From Acidobacteriota bacterium (lineage in GTDB: Bacteria; Acidobacteriota; Terriglobia; Terriglobales; Acidobacteriaceae): a stretch of DNA of 64,000 nucleotides. Below are positions 45,033 through 54,740 of this stretch, piece by piece; position 1 is the first letter of the stretch; each line of letters begins with the position of its first letter. A program made the position numbers and the translations under genes. Under the pieces are notes generated by a model. That model was not told the origin of the DNA. It worked only from the letters and a program-made list of their open reading frames with translations, and did no database searches. The stretch lies in the NCBI GenBank assembly GCA_021792135.1, contig JAJYVF010000001.1:62001-126000 (forward strand), read 5' to 3'.

Positions 45033-47429
45033 ATGTCCCGTCCTTTGCTGATTGCTCTGCTTGGCTGCTGCGGTCTTTCCGCTCTCGCGCAGACGAATCG
45101 TCCGCTCAATCCCGATCTTGTGGCGGCGCGATGGAAGGCGTCCTGGATTGCCAGCCCCACCGCGCTCGCGAAGGCTCCGGGCGTGTTCTACTTCCGCAAA
45201 GATCTGACGCTGAGCAGCGTGCCGGAGCACTACTGGGTCCATGTGAGCGCCGATAACCGCTACGTGCTGCACATCAACGGCAAGTACGCAGCCGAAGGGC
45301 CAGCCCGAGGCGACCTGTTCCACTGGCGGTTCGAAACGGTTGACCTCGCGGCTCTGTTGCATCCGGGAACCAATGTAATCGCGGCCGTGGTCTGGAATTT
45401 CGGTGAGTTGGCTCCCGTCGCGCAGATGAGCAACCGAACCGGATTTCTGATGCAGGGTGACACGAGCGAAGAAGCGGCGGTGAACACGGGCAGGGACTGG
45501 CGCGTTCGCAGCGAGCCGGGCCGCGGGGCTCTCGGCCACGAGGGCGCGCATGGCTACTATGCGGCCGGTCCGGCGGAGAGGATCGACGGCCGGGTGCTCG
45601 ACTGGGGCTGGGATCAGCCCGGAGAGGACGGCACGGGCTGGGAGACTCCGCAACCGGTGGGTCACGCCGCCACCCGCGAAGCCCAGGACGCCGACAACAA
45701 CTGGGAGCTGGTCGAGGACCCGCTGCCCCCCATGGAACATCAGCTGGTGGACGCAGGCACGCCGGTGCGCGTGGAGGGGCTGCCATCGCTGCCGAGTTTT
45801 CCCGCGTCTGCTCTGGAGATCCCGGCCCATTCGCATGTCGTGCTGCTGCTCGATCATCGCGTGCTCCAGACTGCCTATCCTGAGCTGACCATCAGCGGCG
45901 GCAGGGACGCCGAGATCCGGATCACCTATGCTGAGGCGCTGTACGATGCCAATGGAGAGAAGGGCAATCGGAACGATATCCAGGGCCGGCATATTGAAGG
46001 GATCACCGACGATTACGTTTCCGGCGGGGGCGAGGCCCGCGTCTATCAGCCCCTGTGGTGGCGCACCTGGCGCTATCTGCAGCTGGATATAACCACGAAG
46101 GCGGAGCCTCTGCGGCTCGATTCGCTGCGTGCCTGGTTCTCGGCGTATCCCTTCGACGCGAAGGCGGCCATCAGCGGAGACATTCCGGAACTGCAGCGAC
46201 TGTGGGAGACAGGCTGGCGCACGGCCCGCCTGTGTGCACACGAAACCTACATGGATGCACCCTACTGGGAGCAGCTGCAGTACGTCGGCGATACGCGGAT
46301 CCAGGCCCTCATCTCGTATGTCATGACCGGCGACAGCCGCCTGGCACGCCAGGCCGTGACCAATATCGACGATTCCCGCATACCCGAGGGGATCACGCAG
46401 AGCCGCTATCCGTCAGGACTGCCGCAGTTCATTCCGCCGTTCTCTCTTTTGTGGGTGGGGATGCTGCACGACTACTGGATGTACGTCGACGATCTGCCGC
46501 TGGTGAAGGAGACGCTGCCCCATACGCGCGGCGTGCTCGACTGGTATGCGGCCCGGCTGCGCCCCGATGGTCTGCTGGGCAAGGTTGGCTGGTGGGAGTT
46601 CGGCGACTGGACCGAAGACTACCCTGCCGGCGTTCCGCCCCAGGATGCAGACGGCGGCTCAACCTTCCTGACGCTGCAGTTCATCGAAGGGCTGCGCGAT
46701 GCGGAAGGCATGGAAGCCCGATTCGGCAGCCCGGAGCGGGCAGCCCGTTACCGCGCCCTGATCGGGAAGGCCTCGCAGGCTCTGAATCGCGAGAGCTGGG
46801 ATCCGAAATACGGCCTGTACGCCGATACCCCCGCGAAGAAGACGTACAGCCAGGAGGCCAACATACTGGCTGTATGGCTGGGTGTAGCGCCGCGCGGGCA
46901 GCAGGCGCCCATTCTGCGCAGGCTCCTGGCGTCGAAGCCGAATGAAGCGGTGACCGTCGATGGCGGCCCGGTTCCGCCGTTGTCGATTCCGAGCTATTAC
47001 TTCCGCTTCTATCTCACGCGGGCGCTGGTGCAGGCGGGCATGGCCGATCAGTACATCAGGGAGCTGGGTCCCTGGTACAACATGCTGCGTCTGGGGCTGA
47101 GCACCTGGGCGGAAACGCCGGAGCCGACGCGCTCCGACTGCCACGCCTGGAGCGCCAGTCCGAATTACGACCTGCTGACCGTGGTGGCCGGAATCCAGCC
47201 GGGATCGCCCGGATTCAAGACGGTGCGGATTGAGCCGCATCTGCGCGGGCTGCACCAGTTGAATGCGTCGATGCCGCATGCGGGCGGCCTGATCCATACC
47301 GTATACAAACTCGACGGGAGCCGGTGGAAGGCCACAGTGACGCTGCCCCAGGATCTGAGCGGAGAGCTGGTGTGGGGCGGAAGGACCTATCCTCTGCATC
47401 CCGGCAGTCAGACCGTTGCACTGCCCTGA
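45033..47429 (+). CDS. Exported GH78-like alpha-L-rhamnosidase
   Basis: 798 residues. A signal peptide (LLIALLGCCGLSALAQ) is followed by an N-terminal carbohydrate-binding beta-domain (WKASWIASPTALAKAPGVFYFRKDL, VHVSADNRYVLHINGKYAAEG). The (alpha/alpha)6 catalytic region is marked by ETYMDAPYWEQLQYVGDTR (about 402-420), the GH78 acidic cluster, by VGWWEFGDWTEDYPAG, and by TRSDCHAWSASPNYDLL near the end. GH78 enzymes release terminal L-rhamnose from plant and microbial polysaccharides or glycosides. The C-terminal beta-sandwich (GFKTVRIEPHLRGL) is typical. Starts the carbohydrate region; the ribosome site is weak. Confidence 0.9.
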   Translation: MSRPLLIALLGCCGLSALAQTNRPLNPDLVAARWKASWIASPTALAKAPGVFYFRKDLTLSSVPEHYWVHVSADNRYVLHINGKYAAEGPARGDLFHWRFETVDLAALLHPGTNVIAAVVWNFGELAPVAQMSNRTGFLMQGDTSEEAAVNTGRDWRVRSEPGRGALGHEGAHGYYAAGPAERIDGRVLDWGWDQPGEDGTGWETPQPVGHAATREAQDADNNWELVEDPLPPMEHQLVDAGTPVRVEGLPSLPSFPASALEIPAHSHVVLLLDHRVLQTAYPELTISGGRDAEIRITYAEALYDANGEKGNRNDIQGRHIEGITDDYVSGGGEARVYQPLWWRTWRYLQLDITTKAEPLRLDSLRAWFSAYPFDAKAAISGDIPELQRLWETGWRTARLCAHETYMDAPYWEQLQYVGDTRIQALISYVMTGDSRLARQAVTNIDDSRIPEGITQSRYPSGLPQFIPPFSLLWVGMLHDYWMYVDDLPLVKETLPHTRGVLDWYAARLRPDGLLGKVGWWEFGDWTEDYPAGVPPQDADGGSTFLTLQFIEGLRDAEGMEARFGSPERAARYRALIGKASQALNRESWDPKYGLYADTPAKKTYSQEANILAVWLGVAPRGQQAPILRRLLASKPNEAVTVDGGPVPPLSIPSYYFRFYLTRALVQAGMADQYIRELGPWYNMLRLGLSTWAETPEPTRSDCHAWSASPNYDLLTVVAGIQPGSPGFKTVRIEPHLRGLHQLNASMPHAGGLIHTVYKLDGSRWKATVTLPQDLSGELVWGGRTYPLHPGSQTVALP

Positions 47430-47439
47430 AGGTGGGCCC

Positions 47440-48474
47440 TCAGACCCGCCTTCCTGCAGTTCCGCGCGCGCGGGAGCGTGACGATCTTCTGTGGGGCCGG
47501 ACGGAGTGTCTGTGCCAGGACGCCGTTCGCAGGACAGCCCGGTGGCGCCGGTGGCGATGCCGGACGGGGGGATGCAGGATGGCGGCGACGCGATGCTCCG
47601 CGACCGTGGGCTCGTCCTCGTACCGGGGATCGAGCATGGCAATGACGGATACGGCTCTTGCGCGATAGAGTCTGGCCCACTGGCTCCGTATCAGGGAGTA
47701 CTGAACGGTTTTCCAGTGTTCCCCGTTCGAAGCGATGGCCGTACCGGGCCCGCCATCGTTATTGATCAGATCCAGGAAGTGCCCGAACTGCTCAAGATTG
47801 ATGCCCATCTGATAGACCAACTGGCTCAGAGCCATCTGCTGGGGGCCGGTCAGATCATCAAAGTTGCGGCAGTAGGCCCGGGCGTTCTCGATTGCCTGGA
47901 TGGCCGAGACGCGAAGCAGACTTGTTGCTTCCTGGTCCGTGATCTCGGGAGGAAGGGCGGGAATCCTTCTGCGGAATCGCCTCTTCTTCCAGACCGCAAG
48001 GTTCTCGTCGTACCGGTCGAGGATCTGCCGCAACCGGTCCGGGTTCAGCCCGGCGGCCTGCCAGAGCTGTGCCGAGGACGGCTCGACGAACTGATGCGGA
48101 TTGAGCGGGTCAGGCTGCGGGTGTTCCCGCTCGGGCAGATCGAGGCTGAATCCGGCGCCGATCAGCGGCCTGCCGGTTTTCGGGTCGGGATACGCCCCCA
48201 GGACCCATCCTTCATGGCGGCGGTCGCGCAGGAGGTCCATCAGGTCCGCGAGGCTGAACTTCACCTTGGAAGCGGGGAAGTCGAGCAGTTGCCGAACCGG
48301 AGACAGGACGGCCGAGGCCTCAGGATTCGCACTGGATTCCGGGACGATGGGAGGCATCGGCGGGATCAGCTGCCGCAGGTCGACCGGAGCCGGCGCTGAG
48401 CTTTGTCCAGCGGCAGAAAGGAGACTGCCACATGCCAGCACGGCAGTACTCAGATAGCGCAGAAGGGCGGTCAT
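47440..48474 (-). CDS. Exported T4-lysozyme-like protein
   Basis: 344 residues from ATG 48474; a longer open frame upstream is not coding-like. A signal peptide (YLSTAVLACGSLLSAAGQ) and Pro-rich linker precede a lysozyme-like domain: RRHEGWVLGAYPDPKTGRPLIG aligns with the T4 lysozyme active site. Glu88 and Asp97 match Glu11 and Asp20, spacing nine. Where T4 has Thr26 and His31 (TIGIGH), this protein has LIGAGF. The C-lobe motif LTGPQQMALSQLVYQMG matches the T4 MVFQMG region. The tail is very rich in Arg and His (RHRHRRHRAVLR...SRARGTAGRR). A muramidase role is likely but the altered residues leave it open. Confidence 0.78.
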   Translation of the reverse strand: MTALLRYLSTAVLACGSLLSAAGQSSAPAPVDLRQLIPPMPPIVPESSANPEASAVLSPVRQLLDFPASKVKFSLADLMDLLRDRRHEGWVLGAYPDPKTGRPLIGAGFSLDLPEREHPQPDPLNPHQFVEPSSAQLWQAAGLNPDRLRQILDRYDENLAVWKKRRFRRRIPALPPEITDQEATSLLRVSAIQAIENARAYCRNFDDLTGPQQMALSQLVYQMGINLEQFGHFLDLINNDGGPGTAIASNGEHWKTVQYSLIRSQWARLYRARAVSVIAMLDPRYEDEPTVAEHRVAAILHPPVRHRHRRHRAVLRTASWHRHSVRPHRRSSRSRARGTAGRRV

Positions 48475-48647
48475 GGCCGGGGTTTGTGTCGACTTCCTCT
48501 TCCCATAGACACAATGAACCCCAATGAGCCCCGGGGGCAATTGCCGGAAAGCAGTATGTATGCAGAAGGTAACCCTTTCGACGCAAGCGGCGCTTCGGCC
48601 CGCTGAGGTCAGGCACGCAGCGACAAGGCGACGGCAGGAATCCAGTC

Positions 48648-49804
48648 TTATGACCGCAGCCGGACCAGCACCAGAATCCCCTGCGGCGGCAGCGTGACCC
48701 TGCGCTGACCGGGAGGGCGCGTGGCATCGCCCAGGACGATGCGCGTCCGGTCCGGCAGATCCAGGGCAGCGTCCTGCGTTCCATGGTTGATCAGCACAAA
48801 GACGCTGCGCCCCTCGCCCACTCTCCTGCAGGCCTCGACTCCGGCGGGCAGCGGACCGAATACAGGCGTCACCCCGGCCTGCTGAACGAGGCGGCCGATC
48901 ATCTTCTGCATCAGGCTGGGGCCGAGCAGCGCGCCCAGATAGTCGAGGGTGCCGCTGCCGATGCGGCGCTCGATCATCGCAGGCTGCCCATCCAGCCATC
49001 CATTACCGGCGCCATAGTGCAGCAGCGCCGTGGTCGCAGCATTGCGGAGCGAGAGCTGCTCGGCCCATATATCGGCATCGCCCGTTCCGAACGCCCCCTG
49101 CACCGGAATCGCGCTGTCAATCGCATAGAACTGCTCCACCCGCCCACCGAGGGGACCGCCAGCGGCCCCGGCTGTCGCTCCGGACTCAATCCGTCCTCCT
49201 CGTTCTTCATGCCGGAACGCGGCCCCAGCAGCAGATGCCCGCCCTGACGCACATAAGCAAGCAGATGGTCCGCCAGTTCCTGAGGAAGGACGTTGAGCGC
49301 GGGAGCGATCACCAGCCGGTATCCATCGAGCGGAGCCGTGGCCTCCACGATGTCCACCGACTGCGCAGCAGCGAGGAGGGGGCGATAAAAATCGAGCAGG
49401 ACCTGCAACTCGTTGTACCGCACCGTATGAGGCTGAAAATCGATGGCCCAGCGGCTGTCGCAGGTCAGAATGAGAGCCACCTGGGAGCGCGGCGCCGTGC
49501 CCGCGAGCGCAGGCGCAGCCCGGTGAAATTCATCGGCCGTCCGGCGGATCTCCGGATCGATGGGCAGCGGGGTTCCGTCCGGACCGACGATCGCCCCGTG
49601 ATACTGCTCCTGGCCGTTGAGCCCGGCAGCCTGCATGAGGGAGAGATCCACCTCCCATCGCTGCTCCGGCCACTGCTCGGGATACCAGGCTGCGCCCATG
49701 AGGGGCTGCCCCGGAAGCGACAGCGGCGCGGCTGCCCGGGCCCGGGCAGCCGCGCCGCCGCAGAGCACAGCCACAGCGAGCGCTTGCAGGATCTGCCTAC
49801 GCAA
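48648..49804 (-). pseudogene. Decayed GH42 beta-galactosidase gene with internal deletion and frameshift
   Basis: A TTG at 49804 overlaps the MaoC stop and opens a signal peptide (ILQALAVAVLCGGAAARA). LMGAAWYPEQWPEQRWEVDLSLMQAAG is the N-terminus of GH42 enzymes. It is joined directly to LNGQEQYHGAIVGPDGTP, sequence from the far end of the catalytic barrel, so about 300-350 residues including both catalytic Glu are gone. The trimerisation domain follows (YNELQVLLDFYRPL to HLLLGPRSGMKNEEDGLS). At about 49150 the frame shifts and the C-terminal part continues as GPLGGRVEQFYAIDS through GILVLVRLRS. No active enzyme is possible. Confidence 0.82.
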
Positions 49805-50252
49805 GGCCGCTTCTCTTCTCCACGAGGTACAGATGATCGCAAACCAGCACCGTCTGCTGTTCCTGATTCCGCACCTCGATCGCCTCAACCACCACACCGT
49901 GCTTCGGCCGCCTGGGCTCTTCCCTAAGTTCACGGATCGTGGCCGTGGTGCAGATCGTATCGCCGATAAAAACGGGACGAACAAAGCGCACGCGATCATA
50001 GCCGTACGACATCGCGCGGGGATTGATGTCCGCGGCGGTCATTCCGACTGCAATGCTCAGCACCAGCGTGCCATGAGCCATCCTGCGCCCAAAGGGCTGC
50101 GTACGGCACCACACTTCGTCCATATGATGCGGATACAGGTCTCCCGTATGTCCGGCGTGCAGCACGATGTCCGCCTCGGTCATGGTGCGGCCGCTCGTGA
50201 CACGCTGGTCGCCAGTCTGGTAATCCTCGAAAAATGCTTCGTGAAGCCTCAT
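49797..50252 (-). CDS. MaoC-like hotdog hydratase
   Basis: 151 residues. The hydratase-2 motif is present as [18 protein letters not shown], giving the catalytic Asp and His of R-specific enoyl-CoA hydratases and MaoC proteins. [18 protein letters not shown] and [18 protein letters not shown] are the usual following blocks. The family hydrates enoyl-CoA or related mesaconyl/methacryloyl thioesters. Divergent from the SBP-like/CoA-transferase/IclR operon with an 87-bp gap, which places a CoA-linked hydratase and a CoA-transferase under one control region. Its stop overlaps the GH42 remnant's start. Confidence 0.87.
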   Translation of the reverse strand: MRLHEAFFEDYQTGDQRVTSGRTMTEADIVLHAGHTGDLYPHHMDEVWCRTQPFGRRMAHGTLVLSIAVGMTAADINPRAMSYGYDRVRFVRPVFIGDTICTTATIRELREEPRRPKHGVVVEAIEVRNQEQQTVLVCDHLYLVEKRSGLA

Positions 50253-50272
50253 GGTTGCTCAGCGCCGGGGGA

Positions 50273-50318
50273 AGGCATGCCTGTCAGCTGTGAAATCTCT
50301 TTTTGCTGATAAAATCAG
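50273..50318. promoter_or_regulatory. Palindromes in the MaoC/SBP divergent promoter
   Basis: Two palindromes lie in the 87-bp divergent gap: AGGCATGCCT (50273-50282) and CTGAT-AAA-ATCAG (50306-50318). The second is followed by TATAAC (50328-50333), a -10-like element for the plus-strand gene, with TTGCTG 18 bases before it. They are candidate sites for the IclR protein encoded at 52651. Confidence 0.45.
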
Positions 50319-50339
50319 AGGGCCAATATAACACCGCTA

Positions 50340-51512
50340 ATGACCCAGTCTCAACAAGGCCGCCTTCGCGGGATCACCTGGAAGCACAGCCGGGGACTGA
50401 TGCCGATGCTGGCAACGGCGCAACGCTTCGAGGAACTGCATCCCGAGGTTGCTGTCTCCTGGGGAACACGGTCGCTGCAGTCCTTTGCGGACCAGTGCGT
50501 GGAAGATCTTGCCCGCGGGTACGACCTGCTGGTCATTGATCATCCATCGTGCGGACACGCGGCGCGGTCGGGCGTCCTGGCGCCTCTCGACGATTTGCTT
50601 CCGGCTGAATTCCTGCGCGATCAGGAGCGGAATTCCGTCGGGCAGTCGTACACCAGCTATCTGTGGAATGGCCATCTCTGGGCTCTCCCCATCGACGCGG
50701 CGGCGCCGGTCAGCCTCTACCGTCCGGACCTGCTGCACAGGTTTTCCGTCACCCTCCCTCGCACGTGGGAAGAGCTGATGGACCTTGCTCGCCGGGGTTT
50801 CGTGGCAGTACCGGGTCTCGCCATCGACGGCCTGATGCACTTCTTCATGCTCTGCATCGCGCTCGGCGAGGAGCCATTTGCGGCGGACGATGGTGTGGTC
50901 ACTCCGGAGGCGGGAGCCAGGGCCCTGCAGCTGCTGCGCGAGTTGCTGCAGGCGTGTCCCCCGGATTGCCTGGAGGCGAACCCCATCGCAGTCTGGAACC
51001 GGCTGTCGTCAGCTGACGATGCCGTGTACTGCCCGTTCGCCTATGGTTATTCGAATTACAGCCGCCGCGGCTATGGAACCTATGTCGTCGAAGCAGGCGA
51101 ACTGGTGAGCTTCGGCGGCAGGCCGCTGCGATCCGTGCTGGGTGGGGCGGGTCTCGCGATCTCCTCACGCTGCAGGGATCTTCCGGCAGCCGCGGCGTAT
51201 GCGAAGTGGGTTGCGGATCCCGAGTGCCAGAGGACGCTCTATTTCGATTCCGGCGGGCAGCCTGGCCATCGCGCGGCGTGGCTCGATCCCGAGGTGAACC
51301 GGCGCTCCCATGGTTTCTTCGAAAAGACGCTGCCCGCGCTGGATCGCGCCTGGCTGCGTCCGCGCTTCGATGGCTTCATTGAATTTCAGGATCGCGCCGG
51401 GCGCCTCCTGCATTCCTGGCTTCGCCAGGGCGGTGCGGAAGAGGAAGTCGTGGGGGAGATGAATCGTCTTCTGCATGCGGCGCGCCAGCCCCGGGGAGTT
51501 ACCGCCTCATGA
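50340..51512 (+). CDS. Solute-binding-protein-like protein without signal peptide (first)
   Basis: 390 residues. The fold is that of family 1 extracellular solute-binding proteins: [83 protein letters not shown], and [29 protein letters not shown]. The N-terminus ([18 protein letters not shown]) has no hydrophobic segment, lipobox or Tat motif, and the upstream frame gives none, so the protein should remain in the cytosol. No ABC permease or ATPase is in the window. Its ATGA overlap with the CoA-transferase gene means tight coupling. A ligand-sensing or substrate-handling role is inferred. Confidence 0.82.
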   Translation: MTQSQQGRLRGITWKHSRGLMPMLATAQRFEELHPEVAVSWGTRSLQSFADQCVEDLARGYDLLVIDHPSCGHAARSGVLAPLDDLLPAEFLRDQERNSVGQSYTSYLWNGHLWALPIDAAAPVSLYRPDLLHRFSVTLPRTWEELMDLARRGFVAVPGLAIDGLMHFFMLCIALGEEPFAADDGVVTPEAGARALQLLRELLQACPPDCLEANPIAVWNRLSSADDAVYCPFAYGYSNYSRRGYGTYVVEAGELVSFGGRPLRSVLGGAGLAISSRCRDLPAAAAYAKWVADPECQRTLYFDSGGQPGHRAAWLDPEVNRRSHGFFEKTLPALDRAWLRPRFDGFIEFQDRAGRLLHSWLRQGGAEEEVVGEMNRLLHAARQPRGVTAS

Positions 51513-52654
51513 AACCGCTCGAAGGCCTTCTCGTCATTGACCTCAGCCAGTTCCTGGCGGGCCCCTCAGCCTCTCTGCGCCTCGCGGATCTGGGTGCGCG
51601 CGTCATCAAGATCGAACGGCCTTCCGGCGGCGACCTGTGCCGGAACCTGTACATTTCCAATCTCGAGCTGGATGGGGACAGCACACTCTTCCACTCGATC
51701 AATCGCAACAAAGAGAGCCTGGCCGCCGACCTGAAGGATCCTGCGGAACGCGCGGCCGTGCTTGCGCTGGCGGCCAGGGCTGACGTGCTCATCCATAATT
51801 TTCGTCCCGGAGTCATCGAGAAGCTGGGTCTCGGCTATGACACGCTGAGCCGGCAATTCCCCCGTCTCGTCTATGCGGAAGTCAGCGGATTTGGGCGAAC
51901 GGGGCCGTGGTCGCGCAAACCCGGACAGGACCTGCTGGTGCAGTCGCTCTCCGGACTGCCGTGGCTCAATGGCGACGCCGGTCAGCCGCCGGTGCCTTTC
52001 GGCCTCGCCGTCGCCGATCTTTCTGCGGGAGCGCACCTGTGCCAGGGGATCCTTGCGTGCCTCGTTCGCCGTGGGATCACCGGCCAGGGCGCAAGAGTGG
52101 AGGTGAGCCTGCTCGAATCGATCCTCGATCTGCAGTTCGAGGTGCTGACCACGTTTCTGAACGACGGCCACAAGCTGCCGCAGCGCAGCGTCCGCAACAA
52201 CGCGCATGCCTACCTTGGAGCGCCCTACGGCATTTACTCCACAAAGGACGGTTATCTCGCGATCGCCATGGGTTCTCTGGCGGCTCTGGCCGAACTGCTG
52301 GAGTGCCCCGCCCTGCTTGCTTACACCGACCCGAAGGCGGCATTCGAACGCCGCGACGAAATCAAAGCTGTGCTGGCCGAACACCTGGGGCAGCGCACCA
52401 CCACCGAGTGGCTGGCGCGGCTGGAACCTGCCGACTACTGGTGCGCCGATGTTTTCACATGGCCGCGGCTGCTGCAGCACCCGGCCTTCCAGGCGCTCGA
52501 CATGATCCAGACTGTCGGCCGCGACGAAGAGGTCACGATGCAGACGACGCGATGCCCCATCCGCATCGACGAGACGCTGCTCAGGAGCCCGCGGGGAGCG
52601 CCGCGCCTGGGCGAGCATACGGAGGCGATACGGCGGGAATTTGGGCTGCCATGA
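51509..52654 (+). CDS. Class III CoA-transferase (CaiB/BaiF family)
   Basis: 381 residues. [35 protein letters not shown] is the family's N-terminus; [33 protein letters not shown] and [12 protein letters not shown] follow. Asp141 in the last motif corresponds to the aspartate that forms the CoA-linked intermediate in formyl-CoA transferase. The enzyme moves CoA between carboxylic acids. It overlaps the SBP-like gene upstream and the IclR gene downstream by four bases each. With MaoC on the other side of the promoter it implies activation and then hydration of an acid, perhaps a sugar-derived one. Confidence 0.92.
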   Translation: MKPLEGLLVIDLSQFLAGPSASLRLADLGARVIKIERPSGGDLCRNLYISNLELDGDSTLFHSINRNKESLAADLKDPAERAAVLALAARADVLIHNFRPGVIEKLGLGYDTLSRQFPRLVYAEVSGFGRTGPWSRKPGQDLLVQSLSGLPWLNGDAGQPPVPFGLAVADLSAGAHLCQGILACLVRRGITGQGARVEVSLLESILDLQFEVLTTFLNDGHKLPQRSVRNNAHAYLGAPYGIYSTKDGYLAIAMGSLAALAELLECPALLAYTDPKAAFERRDEIKAVLAEHLGQRTTTEWLARLEPADYWCADVFTWPRLLQHPAFQALDMIQTVGRDEEVTMQTTRCPIRIDETLLRSPRGAPRLGEHTEAIRREFGLP

Positions 52655-53481
52655 TCGCCGCAACGGACGCTCCTGGTGCCGCACCTGGAGCAGGGAAATC
52701 GCGAACGAACCCCAGGTACTCCGTTCCCGCCCTGGAAAAGGGGCTGGACATTCTTGAAGCGCTCGCCGCGGCGCAGGTTCCGCAGTCGCTCACCGAGCTG
52801 GCCCGCACGATGGACCGCACGCCCAGCGAGCTTTTCCGCATGCTCGATGCGCTGGAGCGGCGCTCCTGGATCGCTCGGGATCCTGTCTCCGAGGGCTATC
52901 ACCTGACGCTCCGGCTCTATGAGCTGGCGCATACGCACTCGCCTGTGGATCACCTGCTCAGGGCGGCGGCAATTCCCATGGCTGAACTGGCAGAGAAGAT
53001 TCATGAGTCCTGCCATCTGTGCGTGCTCAACGGACCCATGCTGGTCGTGATCGCGCAGACGGAAAGCCCCGAGCCGGTGCGGCTCTCCGTCGAGATCGGC
53101 TATCGCGTGCTGCCTCTGACCACCGCTTCCGGCCGCGTGCTGGTGGCCTTTCTCGACCCGGCCGAGCAAAAGCGATTCCTGGCAAACGATGCCACCTGGG
53201 CTGCCATGTCCAGGCGGGAAAAGGCAGACCTGTCTGCGGAACTGGCCCGCATTCGCAGGCAGGGCCATCTGCTTGCATCGAGCACGCGGCGCACGGGTAT
53301 CGACGTCTCCTGTGTGGTCGGCAATCCCCGCGTAGGCGTACGCGCGGTGCTGGGAGTGCCCTTCCTGCCCGGCTCCGCGAACGAAGGCAAAGAACGTCGG
53401 CTGATTGCCACGATTGAGGCCTGTGCCGCGCGCATTACAAACGCGCTCGGCCTGACCCCGCCCTTCTCTCGCCGCCGCTGA
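52651..53481 (+). CDS. IclR-family transcriptional regulator
   Basis: 276 residues from ATG 52651, overlapping the CoA-transferase stop by four bases. The winged helix is clear: [45 protein letters not shown]. The effector-binding domain has [42 protein letters not shown], and [25 protein letters not shown]; the Cys in DVSCVV occupies the usual ligand-pocket position. IclR regulators control aromatic, glyoxylate and sugar-acid catabolism, often from divergent promoters. The closest control region is the 50.27-50.32 kb palindrome pair, and it may also act on the glycosidase genes downstream. Confidence 0.93.
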   Translation: MIAATDAPGAAPGAGKSRTNPRYSVPALEKGLDILEALAAAQVPQSLTELARTMDRTPSELFRMLDALERRSWIARDPVSEGYHLTLRLYELAHTHSPVDHLLRAAAIPMAELAEKIHESCHLCVLNGPMLVVIAQTESPEPVRLSVEIGYRVLPLTTASGRVLVAFLDPAEQKRFLANDATWAAMSRREKADLSAELARIRRQGHLLASSTRRTGIDVSCVVGNPRVGVRAVLGVPFLPGSANEGKERRLIATIEACAARITNALGLTPPFSRRR

Positions 53482-53506
53482 AACCGCTTCTCGAACCGGA
53501 GGTACC

Positions 53507-54661
53507 ATGTCAGCTTTCAACCGCCGCCAGTTTCTGGGCAGTGCCGGGGCCACACTGGCTGCCGCCGGACTCGAACCCGCTGCCCGCGCCTCCTCCGGGC
53601 ACGTCGCCACGCCAACGGCCCTTCAGACGCCGTTCAAACTGAACCGCCTGGTCCTGAAAGGCACAGGGAACGCGGGAGATTTCGACGAGAAGTTTGTCGA
53701 CTGCCCTTTCGTCTTCCGCGACGGCGCTGAGTTCCGGATGACCTATATCGGCTTCGACGGCACCGGCTATCAAACCGGCCTTGCGCGCTCCACGGATCTT
53801 GTCCGCTGGGACCGCGTCGGCTGCATCCTGCGGCGCCAGCCGGACAATCCGATCTTCCGCTACAACATCGCCATGACGTGGATCGTTCGCGAAAACGACG
53901 CCCTCAGCCCCGGCAATCTGAAGAAGGTGCGTGGACGCTATCTGGGCGCATGGCATGCCTACCCGAATGCCGGCATGGAAGCCGGCCCCGCGGTCATCGG
54001 CCTCTGCTGGAGCGACGATCTGATGCACTGGGAACTCGAAGAGCCCTGCCTGCGGTCCGACGATCCGGACACCGCCGCATGGGAACAGGGCGGCCTCTAC
54101 AAGCCATGCCTGGTCGAATACGAGGGCCGCTTCTGTCTCGTCTACAACGCGAAAACCCGGCCTCTGCCGGCAGGCCAGGGGGGCGGCTGGCACGAACAAA
54201 TCGGCCTGGCCACCTCAACGGATCTGAAGCACTGGACCCGCTCGCCGTACAATCCCGTCATCCGCAACGGGCCGCCAGGAAGCTGGGATGACCGCTTTGC
54301 CAGCGATCCGTGCGTCGTGCGATGGCGGAACGAGTGGGCTGTTTTCTATTACGGACTGAGTTCGAAGGACGGCAAGGCCCGCGATCTTCTGGCCCTCGGC
54401 ACGTCGGTGGATCATCTGGTCAAGACAGACAGCATCCTGGTGAATGCGGGACCGCCGGGCTCTGTCGACGACGATTACGCGCACAAGCCTTCGGTCATCG
54501 CATGGAATGGAGCCTTTTACCACTTCTATACCGCTGTTTCCGGAAAATACCCGCACGATATTCGCGGCATCTCCGTCGCGCGGTCGCACCCGTGGAAACA
54601 GCAGTTCACCGCGCACCAGACCGGGGGACCGGGTTCGAGAAATGGTACAGGCCGGACTTAA
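53507..54661 (+). CDS. Tat-exported beta-propeller glycosidase-like protein (GH43/GH32/GH130-like)
   Basis: 384 residues, with CCGGAGG directly before ATG 53507. A Tat signal NRRQFLGSAGATLAAAG is followed by a five-bladed-propeller pattern in which each blade begins with an acidic or hydrophobic motif: VDCPFVFRDGAEFRMTYIGF, TGLARSTDLVRWDRVG, IGLCWSDDLMHWELEEPC, LATSTDLKHWTRSPYNPVI, SDPCVVRWRNEWAVFYYG, and HKPSVIAWNGAFYHFYTA. This repeat style is shared by GH43, GH32, GH117 and GH130 proteins. The exact family and substrate (arabinoside, fructoside or mannoside) cannot be set by eye. Follows IclR by 25 bp. Confidence 0.82.
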   Translation: MSAFNRRQFLGSAGATLAAAGLEPAARASSGHVATPTALQTPFKLNRLVLKGTGNAGDFDEKFVDCPFVFRDGAEFRMTYIGFDGTGYQTGLARSTDLVRWDRVGCILRRQPDNPIFRYNIAMTWIVRENDALSPGNLKKVRGRYLGAWHAYPNAGMEAGPAVIGLCWSDDLMHWELEEPCLRSDDPDTAAWEQGGLYKPCLVEYEGRFCLVYNAKTRPLPAGQGGGWHEQIGLATSTDLKHWTRSPYNPVIRNGPPGSWDDRFASDPCVVRWRNEWAVFYYGLSSKDGKARDLLALGTSVDHLVKTDSILVNAGPPGSVDDDYAHKPSVIAWNGAFYHFYTAVSGKYPHDIRGISVARSHPWKQQFTAHQTGGPGSRNGTGRT

Positions 54662-54740
54662 CCCGGAACACGCGCGCCGGAGCTTTTTGGTATCCTGGCC
54701 GAGTGCGCAGCCAAGACCTCTGCATGAAAGGCCTATCCCG

